The notes beneath the pieces are model-generated. The model did not search any database and was not told the origin of the DNA. It worked only from the letters and a program-made list of their open reading frames with translations. DNA of 64,000 nt from Nocardia flavorosea. GTDB lineage: Bacteria; Actinomycetota; Actinomycetes; Mycobacteriales; Mycobacteriaceae. The translations under genes and the position numbers were made by a program. Positions 17,156 to 25,606 of this stretch are shown here, piece after piece. Numbering within the stretch: the stretch's first letter is position 1; each line of letters opens with the position of its first letter. The stretch spans positions 1,240,001 to 1,304,000 of the forward strand of contig NZ_JADLQL010000001.1 of assembly GCF_015477805.1 (NCBI RefSeq), given 5' to 3'.

Positions 17156-17689
17156 TTACTGCACACGAAGTTTCAGCAACAGGTAGGCAGCCAGCGACGG
17201 GCCGTCGGCGATCACCCCGTCCCGCAGCATGTCCTCCACATCGATCCGCGAGAACCACTGCTGGCGCATGTCCTGCTCGGTGTGCTCGCGATCCGGCTCG
17301 CCGGGCGCCAGATCGGTGGCGAGGAAAACATGGCAGCCCTCCCCGGTCATCGCATTCGCGACCTGGACCCGGCCGAGCCGTTCCAGCCGGCCGGCCGTGA
17401 AACCGGTTTCCTCGGCGAGCTCGGCCGCGGCCAATTCCGCCGGACTGCCCGTCACCCCGGCCGGAAACGCACCGGACGGGAACTCCCAGGTCCGGGCGCG
17501 TATCGGGTACCGGTATTGCTCCACAAGATGGAAGCCGTCGTTGTCCATGGGGATGACGAGCGCGAAGTCGGGTTTTTCGATCACGGAATACAGGCCGGGC
17601 GACCCGTCCCCACGTTCGATCCGATCCTCGCGCACGGTCAACCACGGATTTTCGTACACGACCCTGGATGACACGGTTCTGATACTCAC
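17156..17689 (-). CDS. NUDIX hydrolase, ADP-sugar pyrophosphatase type
   Basis: A 177-residue protein. An N-terminal beta domain (VVYENPWLTVREDRIERGDGSPGLYSVIE) precedes the nudix box WEFPSGAF...AELAEETGF, the arrangement of ADP-ribose/NDP-sugar pyrophosphatases. In the box the canonical Arg of REUxEE is Ala (AELAEE) while both metal-binding Glu are kept. GTG 17689 is the start; it lies 35 bases after mftD, so it is likely the third gene of the mftE-mftD operon. Its role there (nucleotide-sugar or cofactor housekeeping) is unknown. Confidence 0.85.
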   Translation of the reverse strand: MSIRTVSSRVVYENPWLTVREDRIERGDGSPGLYSVIEKPDFALVIPMDNDGFHLVEQYRYPIRARTWEFPSGAFPAGVTGSPAELAAAELAEETGFTAGRLERLGRVQVANAMTGEGCHVFLATDLAPGEPDREHTEQDMRQQWFSRIDVEDMLRDGVIADGPSLAAYLLLKLRVQ

Positions 17690-17724
17690 GCGTCCAGTGT
17701 CGTGCCGCGACGACCCGCCGCCGG

Positions 17725-18942
17725 TTATACGGCTTCGGTGGCCGAGTCCGGGACCCGAAGCTGTTCCGGGGCATCGATGCCGAGGCGGCGCTCGAAACCC
17801 TCCGGGATCACGATATCGGACCGTTCCAGGTCGGTGACCTTGGTCTTGCGCAGTCCCAGCAGCGCGGAATCGATACCGCCGCGCAGCAGGTCCAGCACGT
17901 TCTCGACGCCGGCCTGCCCGTTGGCCGCCAGACCCCACAGGTAGGCGCGGCCGATCATCACCGCCCGCGCACCGAGCGCGACAGCTTTCACGACATCGCT
18001 GCCGCGCCGGATTCCGCCGTCGAGCAGGATCTCCACCTCGTGCCCCACCGCATCGGCCACCACCGGCAGCGCGCGGATGGACGCCGGGGTGCCGTCCAGG
18101 TTGTTGCCGCCGTGGTTGGACACCGAAATGGCCGCGACACCGGCATCGACGGCGCGCCGGGCATCGTCCACGCGCATCACGCCCTTGAGCATCACCGGCC
18201 CGTCCCACTGTTCACAGACCCAGGCCACATCGGACCAGTCGGGCGCGGTGGTGCCCATCCATTCGCCGTAGGCGCCGAAGAAACCGGGGGCGGGCGCGTC
18301 GCCGAGCGCCATATTGGGGGCGGTGAGGTCGGGCAGGCTGCCCGAACGCAGGTAGGTGGTCAGCCAGCGCGGTTTGACGATCACCTGCGGCGCGAAACTC
18401 GCCATGGTGCGCAGATCCAGTTTTTCCGGGATGACCGGCGAACCCCAGTCGCGGCCCATCGAGAACGACCAGTCGAGCGTGAGGATCAGCCCCACCGCGC
18501 CCGCGGCCTTCGCCCGTGCCATCCGCGCGGAGATATCGTCCTTGCTACCGCACCAGTAGAGCTGGAAGAAGGTCATCGGGTTCGCGGCGACGACCTCCTC
18601 CACGGGTTTGCTCGCGAACGACGACAACCCCATGGCGGTCCCCCGGGCGGCGGCGGCGCGCGCCACGGCGACCTCACCGTCGGGATGGACGGCCTGCACA
18701 CCGGTCGGCGAGATCATGACCGGCATCGAGATCTGCTGCCCCATCACCGTCGTCGACTGGTCCCGTTCGCCGATCGGGCCGGCGACATGCGGCGCGAAAC
18801 CCAGTTCGGTGAACGCGGCCTGGTTGTCGTCGATGGTCTGGCCGCGCTCCGAACCGGCGACCAGGGCGCCGTACACGGATTTCGGCAGCCGTTTCTTCGC
18901 CCGGCGGTGGGCCTCGGCGACGGTTTCGAACCACGGGTTCAT
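17725..18942 (-). CDS. mftD: Pre-mycofactocin synthase MftD-like FMN oxidase
   Basis: A 405-residue FMN-dependent alpha-hydroxy-acid-oxidase-fold protein. Its text matches the MftD subfamily strongly: NPWFETVAEAHRRAKKRLP at the start, ISPTGVQAVHPDGEVAVARA, GLSSFASKPVEEV, SVSNHGGNNLDGTPASIRALP and LDGGIRRGSDVVKAVALGA. MftD oxidatively deaminates the AHDP intermediate to give the redox-active premycofactocin core. ATG 18942 overlaps the mftE stop (ATGA) and has AAAGGA seven bases before it. What is odd is the absence of mftA, mftB, mftC and mftF from the locus, so it either serves a cluster elsewhere or has another substrate. Confidence 0.88.
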   Translation of the reverse strand: MNPWFETVAEAHRRAKKRLPKSVYGALVAGSERGQTIDDNQAAFTELGFAPHVAGPIGERDQSTTVMGQQISMPVMISPTGVQAVHPDGEVAVARAAAARGTAMGLSSFASKPVEEVVAANPMTFFQLYWCGSKDDISARMARAKAAGAVGLILTLDWSFSMGRDWGSPVIPEKLDLRTMASFAPQVIVKPRWLTTYLRSGSLPDLTAPNMALGDAPAPGFFGAYGEWMGTTAPDWSDVAWVCEQWDGPVMLKGVMRVDDARRAVDAGVAAISVSNHGGNNLDGTPASIRALPVVADAVGHEVEILLDGGIRRGSDVVKAVALGARAVMIGRAYLWGLAANGQAGVENVLDLLRGGIDSALLGLRKTKVTDLERSDIVIPEGFERRLGIDAPEQLRVPDSATEAV

Positions 18943-19640
18943 GGTCGGATCCTTTCCACTGGTTCCGGCCACCATTGCCGGACCTGATCGAACAATTGGG
19001 TGATGAGATCGGCGAGCAACCGCTCCCCCTCGGCGGCAGTGGCGCCGGTGGGATCGCCGAGGACCCCGTTGGCGCTGACGGCGCGCACGCCGCCGGCCCG
19101 TAACTGCGGCAGCACCTCGGACAGCGGGCGGGTGTCGCCGGGCCGGGCACGCTCGGCGCGCACGCGGTCGGGTGAAAGACCGAGTTGCAGTGAGGTTTCG
19201 GTGCGTCCGGCGTGGGCGTCACCGGAGTAACGCGGCAGGAACAGCCGAATATCGCGGGATTCGCTACGCAACAGCGTCACCGCCCGGCGCAGCGGTTCCA
19301 CATTTCCGCCGTGTCCGTTGACCAGCACGATCCGTTCGAAGGTATCGGTGGCCGACCGGCACAGTTCGACGACCAGCAGTTCCAGCGCCGTCTGCCCGAT
19401 GGACAGCGTGCCGGGGAAACCGCTGTGCTCACCGCTGGCGCCGTACGCGACGGCGGGGGCCACCGCCACACCCGGGCACCGGCCGGCCAGGCCCGTGCAC
19501 AGCGCGACGGCCAGATCGGTATCGGTGGATACCGGCAGATGGGGGCCGTGCTGCTCGGTGGACCCCACGGGCACCGCGAGCAGCGCACCACTGTTGCCGA
19601 GTTCACCTGCCTCGGGCCATGTGAGGTCCGCCACCATCAT
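18939..19640 (-). CDS. mftE: Mycofactocin-type creatininase-family peptidase MftE
   Basis: A 233-residue protein of the creatininase family. Metal-binding motifs are visible: PVGSTEQHGPHLPVSTDTD (Glu, His, Asp), NGHGGN, and the late Glu in HAGRTETSL; AYGASGEHSGFPGT is typical of MftE. MftE cleaves the modified MftA precursor to release the Val–Tyr-derived core. Start at ATG 19640 (a second ATG follows directly); no clear Shine–Dalgarno, so a leaderless transcript is possible. First gene of the operon with mftD, divergent from mftR across a palindrome-rich 97-base region. Confidence 0.85.
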   Translation of the reverse strand: MMVADLTWPEAGELGNSGALLAVPVGSTEQHGPHLPVSTDTDLAVALCTGLAGRCPGVAVAPAVAYGASGEHSGFPGTLSIGQTALELLVVELCRSATDTFERIVLVNGHGGNVEPLRRAVTLLRSESRDIRLFLPRYSGDAHAGRTETSLQLGLSPDRVRAERARPGDTRPLSEVLPQLRAGGVRAVSANGVLGDPTGATAAEGERLLADLITQLFDQVRQWWPEPVERIRP

Positions 19641-19646
19641 GGGGCC

Positions 19647-19668
19647 GACGTTAACGTCAGCCACTGAC
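19647..19668. promoter_or_regulatory. Palindromes in the mftR–mftE divergent promoter
   Basis: GACGTTAACGTC (19647–19658) is a perfect 12-base palindrome. It overlaps GTCAG-CCA-CTGAC (19656–19668), a 5+3+5 inverted repeat. Both lie just before the mftE start. These are the obvious candidates for the MftR operator; which one is used is not decidable by eye. Confidence 0.6.
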
Positions 19669-19737
19669 AAAATCAACCGGGACGTGTTCCCGGCATATCG
19701 TGGCCCGGCCGCGCGGCGCATCGTTCAGAATCGTCCT

Positions 19738-20355
19738 GTGACGGCACAGCATCCACGGGGCCGCCCCCGGGGTACCACCAAACGCGCACTCGAACTGATC
19801 GCCATGCGACTGTTCAGCGAACAGGGCTTCGACGAGACGACGGTCGAGCAGATCGCGGCAGCGGCCGGGATCAGTGGGCGCACCTTCTTCCGTTACTTCC
19901 CCGGCAAGGCCGAAGTGCTGTGGTACTCGTTCGACGACGAGGTCGCCGGGTTACGCGCCGCCTTCGCGACCGTGACACCGGACGAACCGATGATGGCCGC
20001 CGTCCGGCGAGTGGTCGTCAACGCCAACCGCTACCGCGCCGAGGATGTCGCGGAACTGCGGACCCGGATGAAACTGGTGGCCGACGTCCCCGCCTTGACC
20101 GCCACCGCCGGCGCCCACTACGACGCGTGGGAACGCGCGGTCGGCGAATTCGCCGCCACCCGGCTCGGCGAACCGGCGGATTCGCTGATCCCGATGGCAG
20201 TGGGCCGCACGACCCTCGCCGCCGCCCGCGCCGCCTTCGATGCATGGCTGGCCCGCGCCGACACGGATCTGACCGTTTATCTCGATCGCGCGCTGGCCGC
20301 TTTGGAACACGGTTTCGCCGGATCGGACGCGTTCCAGGTCACAACCGGCGACTAA
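19738..20355 (+). CDS. mftR: Mycofactocin-type TetR regulator MftR
   Basis: A 205-residue TetR-family protein. The start reads RGRPRGTTKRALELIAMRLFSEQGFDETTVEQIAAAAGISGRTFFRYFPGK, which is the characteristic helix-turn-helix of the mycofactocin-system regulator subfamily (GRTFFRYFP followed by a WYSFDDEV helix). Known MftR is a repressor released by acyl-CoA. GTG 19738 was taken as start with little Shine–Dalgarno support; the divergent arrangement next to mft biosynthetic genes matches canonical clusters. It should control itself and mftE-mftD. Confidence 0.85.
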   Translation: MTAQHPRGRPRGTTKRALELIAMRLFSEQGFDETTVEQIAAAAGISGRTFFRYFPGKAEVLWYSFDDEVAGLRAAFATVTPDEPMMAAVRRVVVNANRYRAEDVAELRTRMKLVADVPALTATAGAHYDAWERAVGEFAATRLGEPADSLIPMAVGRTTLAAARAAFDAWLARADTDLTVYLDRALAALEHGFAGSDAFQVTTGD

Positions 20356-20393
20356 ACCGGACCAGCAGGTTTCACCGGCATAGGAGCACGGGT

Positions 20394-21374
20394 ATGACTA
20401 GGCTCGGTATCGGCAAGACCGCCGAAGTCATTACGATGTACCGGACCGCCGTCGAAAGGGGCACAAGTTACATGTCCGAGGTGTCCATGGGCCTTTCGGC
20501 GGACTCATTGGCCGAGGTTTCCGTCGACAAACTGCTGCCGCAGTTGGTCGAACATCTGCGCCAGAACCGCACCGCACTGCGCGAGGAATGGGCGCGGCGT
20601 ATCACCGAGGCGCGACTGCTCACCGCCATGACGCCCGACGAGGTCTTCTCCGAGGCGACGTCGGTGTACGACAATTACGTCGAGGTGCTGGAAACCGGTA
20701 GCGTCGAAGCACTGCAGGCGTACGCGCGCGATCTGTCCGAGCGCATCATCCCGAGAGGAGTCGAAACCGACGAAGTCCTCGGTATGGTGCTGCTGCTGCG
20801 CGATGTCCTCGCCCGCTCCCTGTTCGAGAAGTACCAATCCAACTTCGATCTGCTCAACGCCGTCCTGGACGCCTACGAACCGGCCGCGAATCGAATCGCG
20901 AACACCGTGGCCATCTCGTTCGTCCAGGAACGCGAGCGCGTGATCCGGCAACAGCAAGAAGCCATCCGCGAACTGTCCACCCCGGTGCTACAGGTCCGCG
21001 AACAGCTGCTGATCCTGCCGATAATCGGCGTGCTGGACAGTCAGCGCGCCCGCCAGCTCACCGAACAGCTGCTGCGCGCGATCCGGGACAACCGAGCCAA
21101 GGTGGTCGTCATCGACATCACCGGTGTGCCCGATATCGACTCCACCGTGGCCAACCACCTGGTGCAGACCGTCGACGCCTCCGGGCTCATGGGCGCGAGC
21201 GTCATCATGACCGGTCTGTCCTCGGAGATCGCGTTGACCCTGGTGACCATCGGACTGGATCTGTCGAAGATGAACGCGGTCGGCGACCTGCAGGGCGGTA
21301 TCGAAGAAGCGGAACGGTTACTGGGCTACGAAGTGTCCAGAGTGACCGAACGCAGCGAACGCGATTCGCGCTGA
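20394..21374 (+). CDS. rsbR: RsbR-type stressosome sensor (STAS co-antagonist)
   Basis: A 326-residue protein. Residues about 40–200 form a non-heme-globin-like helical sensor domain (LVEHLRQNRTALREEWARRITE). After the linker REQQEAIRELSTPVLQV, residues about 210–310 form a STAS domain with LLILPIIGVLDSQRARQL. In the STAS domain the phospho-acceptor region DIDSTVANHL keeps the Ser/Thr corresponding to RsbRA Thr205. Together with RsbS it would build the stressosome core. The start is ATG 20394 with AGGAG seven bases upstream. First gene of a six-gene operon 38 bases after mftR. Confidence 0.9.
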   Translation: MTRLGIGKTAEVITMYRTAVERGTSYMSEVSMGLSADSLAEVSVDKLLPQLVEHLRQNRTALREEWARRITEARLLTAMTPDEVFSEATSVYDNYVEVLETGSVEALQAYARDLSERIIPRGVETDEVLGMVLLLRDVLARSLFEKYQSNFDLLNAVLDAYEPAANRIANTVAISFVQERERVIRQQQEAIRELSTPVLQVREQLLILPIIGVLDSQRARQLTEQLLRAIRDNRAKVVVIDITGVPDIDSTVANHLVQTVDASGLMGASVIMTGLSSEIALTLVTIGLDLSKMNAVGDLQGGIEEAERLLGYEVSRVTERSERDSR

Positions 21375-21384
21375 CGGAACCGAT

Positions 21385-21777
21385 ATGCCAGTACCTATCC
21401 TCAAACAGGGCACATATCTGATCGCATCCGTCCAGTCCGCACTGACCGATGCCGATACCGAGCGCCTACAGGACGACCTGATGAAACAGGTCAGCAAGTA
21501 CCGCGCCCAGGGCATCATCGTCGACGTCACGGCGATCGACGTGATGGATTCCTTCGCCGCCCGGTCACTGCGCACCATCGCGCATATGACGCAGTTACGC
21601 GGCGCCGAGACCGTGATCGTCGGTCTCCAGCCCGAGGTCGCCTTCGCCATGGTGCAACTCGGCCTCACCTTCGAGGATATGCACACCGCGCTGGACCTCG
21701 AGGAGGGCTTGGCTTGGCTGAACCGGAAATCCTCGGCCCGGCACCAGCATCGAGATGGTCGTGACAGTGGCCGCTGA
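21385..21777 (+). CDS. rsbS: RsbS-type stressosome scaffold (STAS)
   Basis: A 130-residue single STAS-domain protein. PVPILKQGTYLIASVQSALTD opens the domain and IDVMDSFAARSLRT contains the serine equivalent to RsbS Ser59, phosphorylated by RsbT. It lacks a sensor domain. It would form the core of the stressosome with RsbR and hold RsbT in resting cells. It starts 10 bases after rsbR and its 3' end overlaps rsbT by 23 bases. The last ~15 residues are basic and may be a tail made by the overlap. Confidence 0.9.
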   Translation: MPVPILKQGTYLIASVQSALTDADTERLQDDLMKQVSKYRAQGIIVDVTAIDVMDSFAARSLRTIAHMTQLRGAETVIVGLQPEVAFAMVQLGLTFEDMHTALDLEEGLAWLNRKSSARHQHRDGRDSGR

Positions 21778-22180
21778 TCGGGTGGTAATCGCGGTGAAGA
21801 TGTCGAACGACATCGTGACCGCACGTCAGGCCGGGCGTGAGCTGGCCGAGGAACTCGGCTTCACCCTCACCGACCGGACCATGATCTCCACGGCGATCTC
21901 CGAGGTCGCCCGGAATATCACCAGTTACGCCGGCAGCGGTGAGATCCGACTGCAGGTGGCCGAGCGCGACGGACGTCGCGCTCTCGTGGTCCAGGCCAAG
22001 GACCAGGGCCCGGGCATCATCGATATCCCCCGCGCTATGGAAGACGGGTACTCCACCGGCCGGGGCCTCGGTTTGGGTCTACCCGGCGCCAAACGACTGA
22101 TGGACGGGATGTCCATCGAATCCGCACCCAATCAGGGCACGTTGGTGGAGATGTGGAAGTGGGTACCCCAGGGTGCATGA
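21755..22180 (+). CDS. rsbT: RsbT-type switch kinase
   Basis: A 141-residue GHKL-fold serine/threonine kinase. It has the N-box ISEVARNITSYA, the G1 box KDQGPGI and the G2 box GLGLGLPGAKRLMD, at the usual length for RsbT. It phosphorylates RsbR and RsbS, is then released from the stressosome, and in Bacillus binds and activates the phosphatase RsbU. The downstream 22837–25176 product is the obvious target here. It overlaps both neighbours (23 bases with rsbS, 8 bases with the next gene), showing tight coupling. Confidence 0.9.
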   Translation: MVVTVAADRVVIAVKMSNDIVTARQAGRELAEELGFTLTDRTMISTAISEVARNITSYAGSGEIRLQVAERDGRRALVVQAKDQGPGIIDIPRAMEDGYSTGRGLGLGLPGAKRLMDGMSIESAPNQGTLVEMWKWVPQGA

Positions 22181-22820
22181 GGACGGTTTCATCGGCCGGA
22201 TCGAATGGGCCGTGGCCGGCCGCGCTCTCCCCGGACAGGATGTTTCCGGGGATCGCTGCGTGGTGTTGGACACCGGTACCGGCTCCGTGCTGTTCGCGGT
22301 ACTCGACGGCCTCGGTCACGGCGCCGCCGCGGCGGCCGCGGTCGATCGTGCGTCGCGGGTCCTCGGCGACAACCGGGCCGAACCGCTGGATGTGCTGATG
22401 GTGCTGTGTCATCGGGCGATGTCGGATACCCGCGGCGCCGCGGTGACGCTGGCGTTGTTCGGTGCGCAGGAAGCGCAATGGCTCGGGGTCGGCAATGTGG
22501 ACTCCCAGGTGGTGACCGCCGGACCCACCGGGCCGCAGATCAGTGCCACGGTTTTACAGAGCGGCGGGATCGTCGGCTACCGGCTGCCGCCGAACCTGCA
22601 GCCGCAGACGGTGCCGGTGCGCCCGGGTGACCTGCTGCTCATGTCCACCGACGGGGTGGTGTTCGAACCGGGCGCGGGCATCGACCTGGCCGCGTCCACA
22701 GCGGAGATCGCCCGCGAACTCGTGGACCGGTATGCCAAGGACACCGACGATGCGCTGGTGCTGGCCGCCCGGGTCCGCGGTGTCGCCCAGGGCGCCGTAC
22801 CCGGACAAGAAGCGTCATGA
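22173..22820 (+). CDS. RsbX-type PP2C phosphatase
   Basis: A 215-residue compact PP2C/SpoIIE-like phosphatase. It has AVLDGLGHG, GVGNVD and LLLMSTDGVVF, the metal-binding Asp motifs of RsbX-type enzymes, and no sensor domain. In the Bacillus circuit RsbX dephosphorylates RsbS and RsbR to reset the stressosome; position after rsbT fits that role. GTG at 22173 overlaps rsbT by eight bases. Confidence 0.85.
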   Translation: MHEDGFIGRIEWAVAGRALPGQDVSGDRCVVLDTGTGSVLFAVLDGLGHGAAAAAAVDRASRVLGDNRAEPLDVLMVLCHRAMSDTRGAAVTLALFGAQEAQWLGVGNVDSQVVTAGPTGPQISATVLQSGGIVGYRLPPNLQPQTVPVRPGDLLLMSTDGVVFEPGAGIDLAASTAEIARELVDRYAKDTDDALVLAARVRGVAQGAVPGQEAS

Positions 22821-22836
22821 CCCACCGGGGCAGGAT

Positions 22837-25176
22837 ATGAGCGAGATCCTGACGGCATTCCTCGACACTTACGCCGACGCACTGCGCCGTCACCTCGCCG
22901 TGCCCGAAGGCGACGGGCTGGCCGAAGCACACGAACTCGGTCGCCGCGCGCTCGTGGAGGGGATCAGCCTGCTCGACCTCACCGAACACCACTTCCGGGT
23001 GGCGAAACAGGTGCAGCTCGAAGCGGACGAGCCGGAGACCGCCGCCACCGGGGCCGCCCGCGCCGACAGCCCGCTGGCCGAGAACGCACTGGAATTCCTG
23101 CTGCAGACCTTGATCACCCTCGATGTGGCCACCCGTGGCTACCTCGACGGCACCCGGCGCTACGAGCAGCAGCGTTCCCGCGCCGACGATCTCGCCGGCC
23201 GCGACGAATTCCGTACGGCGCTGGTGGAATCGCTGCAGGACGGGTTCTTCGTCGCCGACTCCCGCGGCACGATCATCGAGGTCAACAAGGCTTTCGGGGA
23301 GCTCACCGGGTACGGCGCGCCGGGCGTTCCCTACCCGATTCCCCATCCGTGGTCGATACCGGAGGGACCGCGCTACCCCGATTTGGGCACCGAGGCGTCC
23401 CGGTTCGTGGTGCCGATCCAGCATCGGGACGGCCGGCGCCGCTGGATCGGGGTGAGTACCAGCTCATTGGTGAAACCCGACGGCGGGGAGCATATCTTCG
23501 TCGGCACCGTTCGCGATGTCACGGCCGAACACGACGCACAGGCGCGCGATCAGGCCGCCAACCGTCTCGCCACCGCCTTGGCCGCCGCCACCACAGTGGC
23601 CGAGGTGCTCGAGGTGGGTCTCGACGAACTACGGCGGACGGTCGGCGCGGAAACCGCGGTGGTGGCGGTCTGGGCCGCCCATCAGGCACCGGCGGTGTAC
23701 GTGTCCGGAACACCGCCCGCCGCGCCCGCGGAAGCGAGCGCCACGGGCCTGAAACCGGCGACCGAGGCCATTCTCAAACGCGCGCGCCTACGTCCCGGCC
23801 GCACTCTCATCGCCGTCCCCGAGGGTGCGGGCAGCGCGGAGGGGATCGTGGCGCCGCTGGGCGAAACCGGAGATGCCGCCCTATGGCTGCGGTTTGCCGT
23901 GCCGCGAGTTGTCGACGCCGCCGATTGGACGCTGTTCTCGCTGCTCATCGGGCATCTGAGCCTGGCCGTGCAGCGGGCACGCAACTTCGACCAGGCCCGC
24001 TCCACCTCGCTGACCCTGCAGCGGGCCATGCTCGGCCCGATCGAACTCCCACCCCGCTTCTCGGTGCACTACGAACCCGCGCTGCCGCCGCTCGAGATCG
24101 GCGGTGACTGGTACGACGTGGTCCCGCTGCCGGACGGGACGATCGGGGTCGTGGTCGGCGACTGTGTGGGCCGCGGACTCTCGGCCGCCGTGGTGATGGG
24201 CCAGCTGCGCACCGCCGCCCGCGCGCTGCTGCTTCGCGGCGCCGGACCGGCGCAGCTGCTCACCGAACTCGATCCCGTGGCGGCCCGGATCCCCGGTGCC
24301 CTGTGCACCACCGTCTGCGCGGCAGTTCTCGACCCGGTGCGCGGACTCGTCCGCTACAGCAATGCCGGGCATATGCCGCCCATCCTGGCCGATGTGGACA
24401 AAACCGGCCGGCTGCTCGAGGGCGGCCGATCGGTTCCGCTGGCGACCTTCGAAACCCTGCGCCGTCCCGAGGCCACCACCCCGCTGCCGCCGGGATCGAC
24501 CCTGGTGCTGTTCACCGACGGACTGGTGGAACGCCGCGGTGAGGATATCGACGAAGGTTTCACGAAGATCGCCGAAACCTTGGCCGATACGGCCGAGAAG
24601 CTACCGCGCGAGGTGGCCGATTCGGTACTTTCGGCCTTGCGGCCGGACGGCGGATACGACGACGATATCGCCATGGTGGTCTACCGCCAGCCCCCGGAAC
24701 CGCTGAAACTGGACCTACCGGCCCGGCCCGACCGGCTGACCATGCTGCGCCGCTCCCTGACGGCCTGGCTGTCCGCTGCGGCGGTCCCGCACAACCTCAC
24801 CGCCGATCTGGTGGCAGCCACCAACGAAGCGTGCAGCAACAGTATCGAACACGCCTATCAGGACGGCGCCACGGACGCCGAACGCGTGACGATCACCGCC
24901 GAATGCGCCGGCGACCGGGTGATCATCGAAACCACCGATACCGGGACGTGGCGGCCCCGCCCCACGGACCCGGGCCCGCGGGGCCGGGGAATCGATATGA
25001 TGCGGGCACTCACCGAGGAACTCGAGATCGACCACCCGGGTCCCGGCACCCGGGTACGGATGTCGGTGACCCTGCCGGCGATCACATTCCCGGTGGCCAG
25101 CGCCCTGCGCGGAACGAACAACCGATCCCACGGGGGTACGATGCAGCGAGATCGAGAGGCCCATGGCAGATTGTGA
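22837..25176 (+). CDS. PAS–GAF–PP2C phosphatase fused to anti-sigma-type kinase
   Basis: A 779-residue multidomain output protein. Residues 1–120 form a helical RsbU-like N-terminus expected to dock RsbT; 124–233 a PAS domain (DGFFVADSRGTIIEVNKAF); 240–382 a GAF-like domain; 400–616 a SpoIIE/PP2C domain with IGGDWYD (421–427), GDCVGRG (441–447), FTDG and YDDDIAM; and 630–747 an RsbW-like HATPase with NEACSNSIEH (663–672), DTGTW and GRGID. This resembles M. tuberculosis Rv1364c but without a fused STAS domain, which is here a separate gene. Start ATG 22837. Substrate is probably the STAS protein encoded next. Confidence 0.9.
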   Translation: MSEILTAFLDTYADALRRHLAVPEGDGLAEAHELGRRALVEGISLLDLTEHHFRVAKQVQLEADEPETAATGAARADSPLAENALEFLLQTLITLDVATRGYLDGTRRYEQQRSRADDLAGRDEFRTALVESLQDGFFVADSRGTIIEVNKAFGELTGYGAPGVPYPIPHPWSIPEGPRYPDLGTEASRFVVPIQHRDGRRRWIGVSTSSLVKPDGGEHIFVGTVRDVTAEHDAQARDQAANRLATALAAATTVAEVLEVGLDELRRTVGAETAVVAVWAAHQAPAVYVSGTPPAAPAEASATGLKPATEAILKRARLRPGRTLIAVPEGAGSAEGIVAPLGETGDAALWLRFAVPRVVDAADWTLFSLLIGHLSLAVQRARNFDQARSTSLTLQRAMLGPIELPPRFSVHYEPALPPLEIGGDWYDVVPLPDGTIGVVVGDCVGRGLSAAVVMGQLRTAARALLLRGAGPAQLLTELDPVAARIPGALCTTVCAAVLDPVRGLVRYSNAGHMPPILADVDKTGRLLEGGRSVPLATFETLRRPEATTPLPPGSTLVLFTDGLVERRGEDIDEGFTKIAETLADTAEKLPREVADSVLSALRPDGGYDDDIAMVVYRQPPEPLKLDLPARPDRLTMLRRSLTAWLSAAAVPHNLTADLVAATNEACSNSIEHAYQDGATDAERVTITAECAGDRVIIETTDTGTWRPRPTDPGPRGRGIDMMRALTEELEIDHPGPGTRVRMSVTLPAITFPVASALRGTNNRSHGGTMQRDREAHGRL

Positions 25177-25561
25177 TGATGTGACGAACTCTTCCCCCGA
25201 CGCGAACCCACTCACGGATACGATGACGACTTCGGTCGCCGACCACCACGGCGTCACCGTGCTCACGGTGACCGGCGAGGTGGATCTCGCCACGGCACCC
25301 GCTCTGGAGACAGCGATCGACGCAGCCCTCGACGCCGGGCCGAACCACCTGGTGGTCGACCTCGCGGCCGTGAGCTTCCTGGCCTCGGCCGGGATGGCCG
25401 CATTGGTCGCCGCACATCAGCGCGCCGGGGACAAAACCACCATCGCCCTGGTCGCCGAGGGGCCGGCCACCAGCCGTCAGTTGAAGATGACGGCGCTGGA
25501 CCAGGTCTTCGACCTGCATTCCACCCTCGACGACGCGCTCGCGAGCGTCCGGGGAGACTGA
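25163..25561 (+). CDS. RsbV-type anti-anti-sigma factor (STAS)
   Basis: A 132-residue STAS protein with GVTVLTVTGEVDLATAPALETAI and the acceptor loop VSFLASAGMAAL, whose Ser replaces the usual DSSG arrangement. When dephosphorylated by the preceding PP2C domain it should bind the anti-sigma kinase and free a sigma factor. The N-terminal ~18 residues are variable. It overlaps the upstream gene by 14 bases. It is the last gene before a strong terminator. No sigma factor gene is linked. Confidence 0.88.
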   Translation: MADCDDVTNSSPDANPLTDTMTTSVADHHGVTVLTVTGEVDLATAPALETAIDAALDAGPNHLVVDLAAVSFLASAGMAALVAAHQRAGDKTTIALVAEGPATSRQLKMTALDQVFDLHSTLDDALASVRGD

Positions 25562-25571
25562 GGCTGCCGCT

Positions 25572-25606
25572 CCGGCGGCCGCCCGGCTCGACCGGGCGGC
25601 CGCCGG
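25572..25606 (+). terminator. Strong hairpin terminator of the stressosome operon
   Basis: CCGGCGGCCGCCCGG-CTCGA-CCGGGCGGCCGCCGG is a perfect 15+5+15 inverted repeat, 10 bases after the last stop codon. No U-tract follows, as is common in actinobacteria. Confidence 0.88.

Noticed and set aside
19641..19737. Possible mftA (precursor peptide) between mftR and mftE
   Set aside because: Only 97 bases, filled by palindromes; no short frame ending in the GVY-type tail of MftA was found on either strand.
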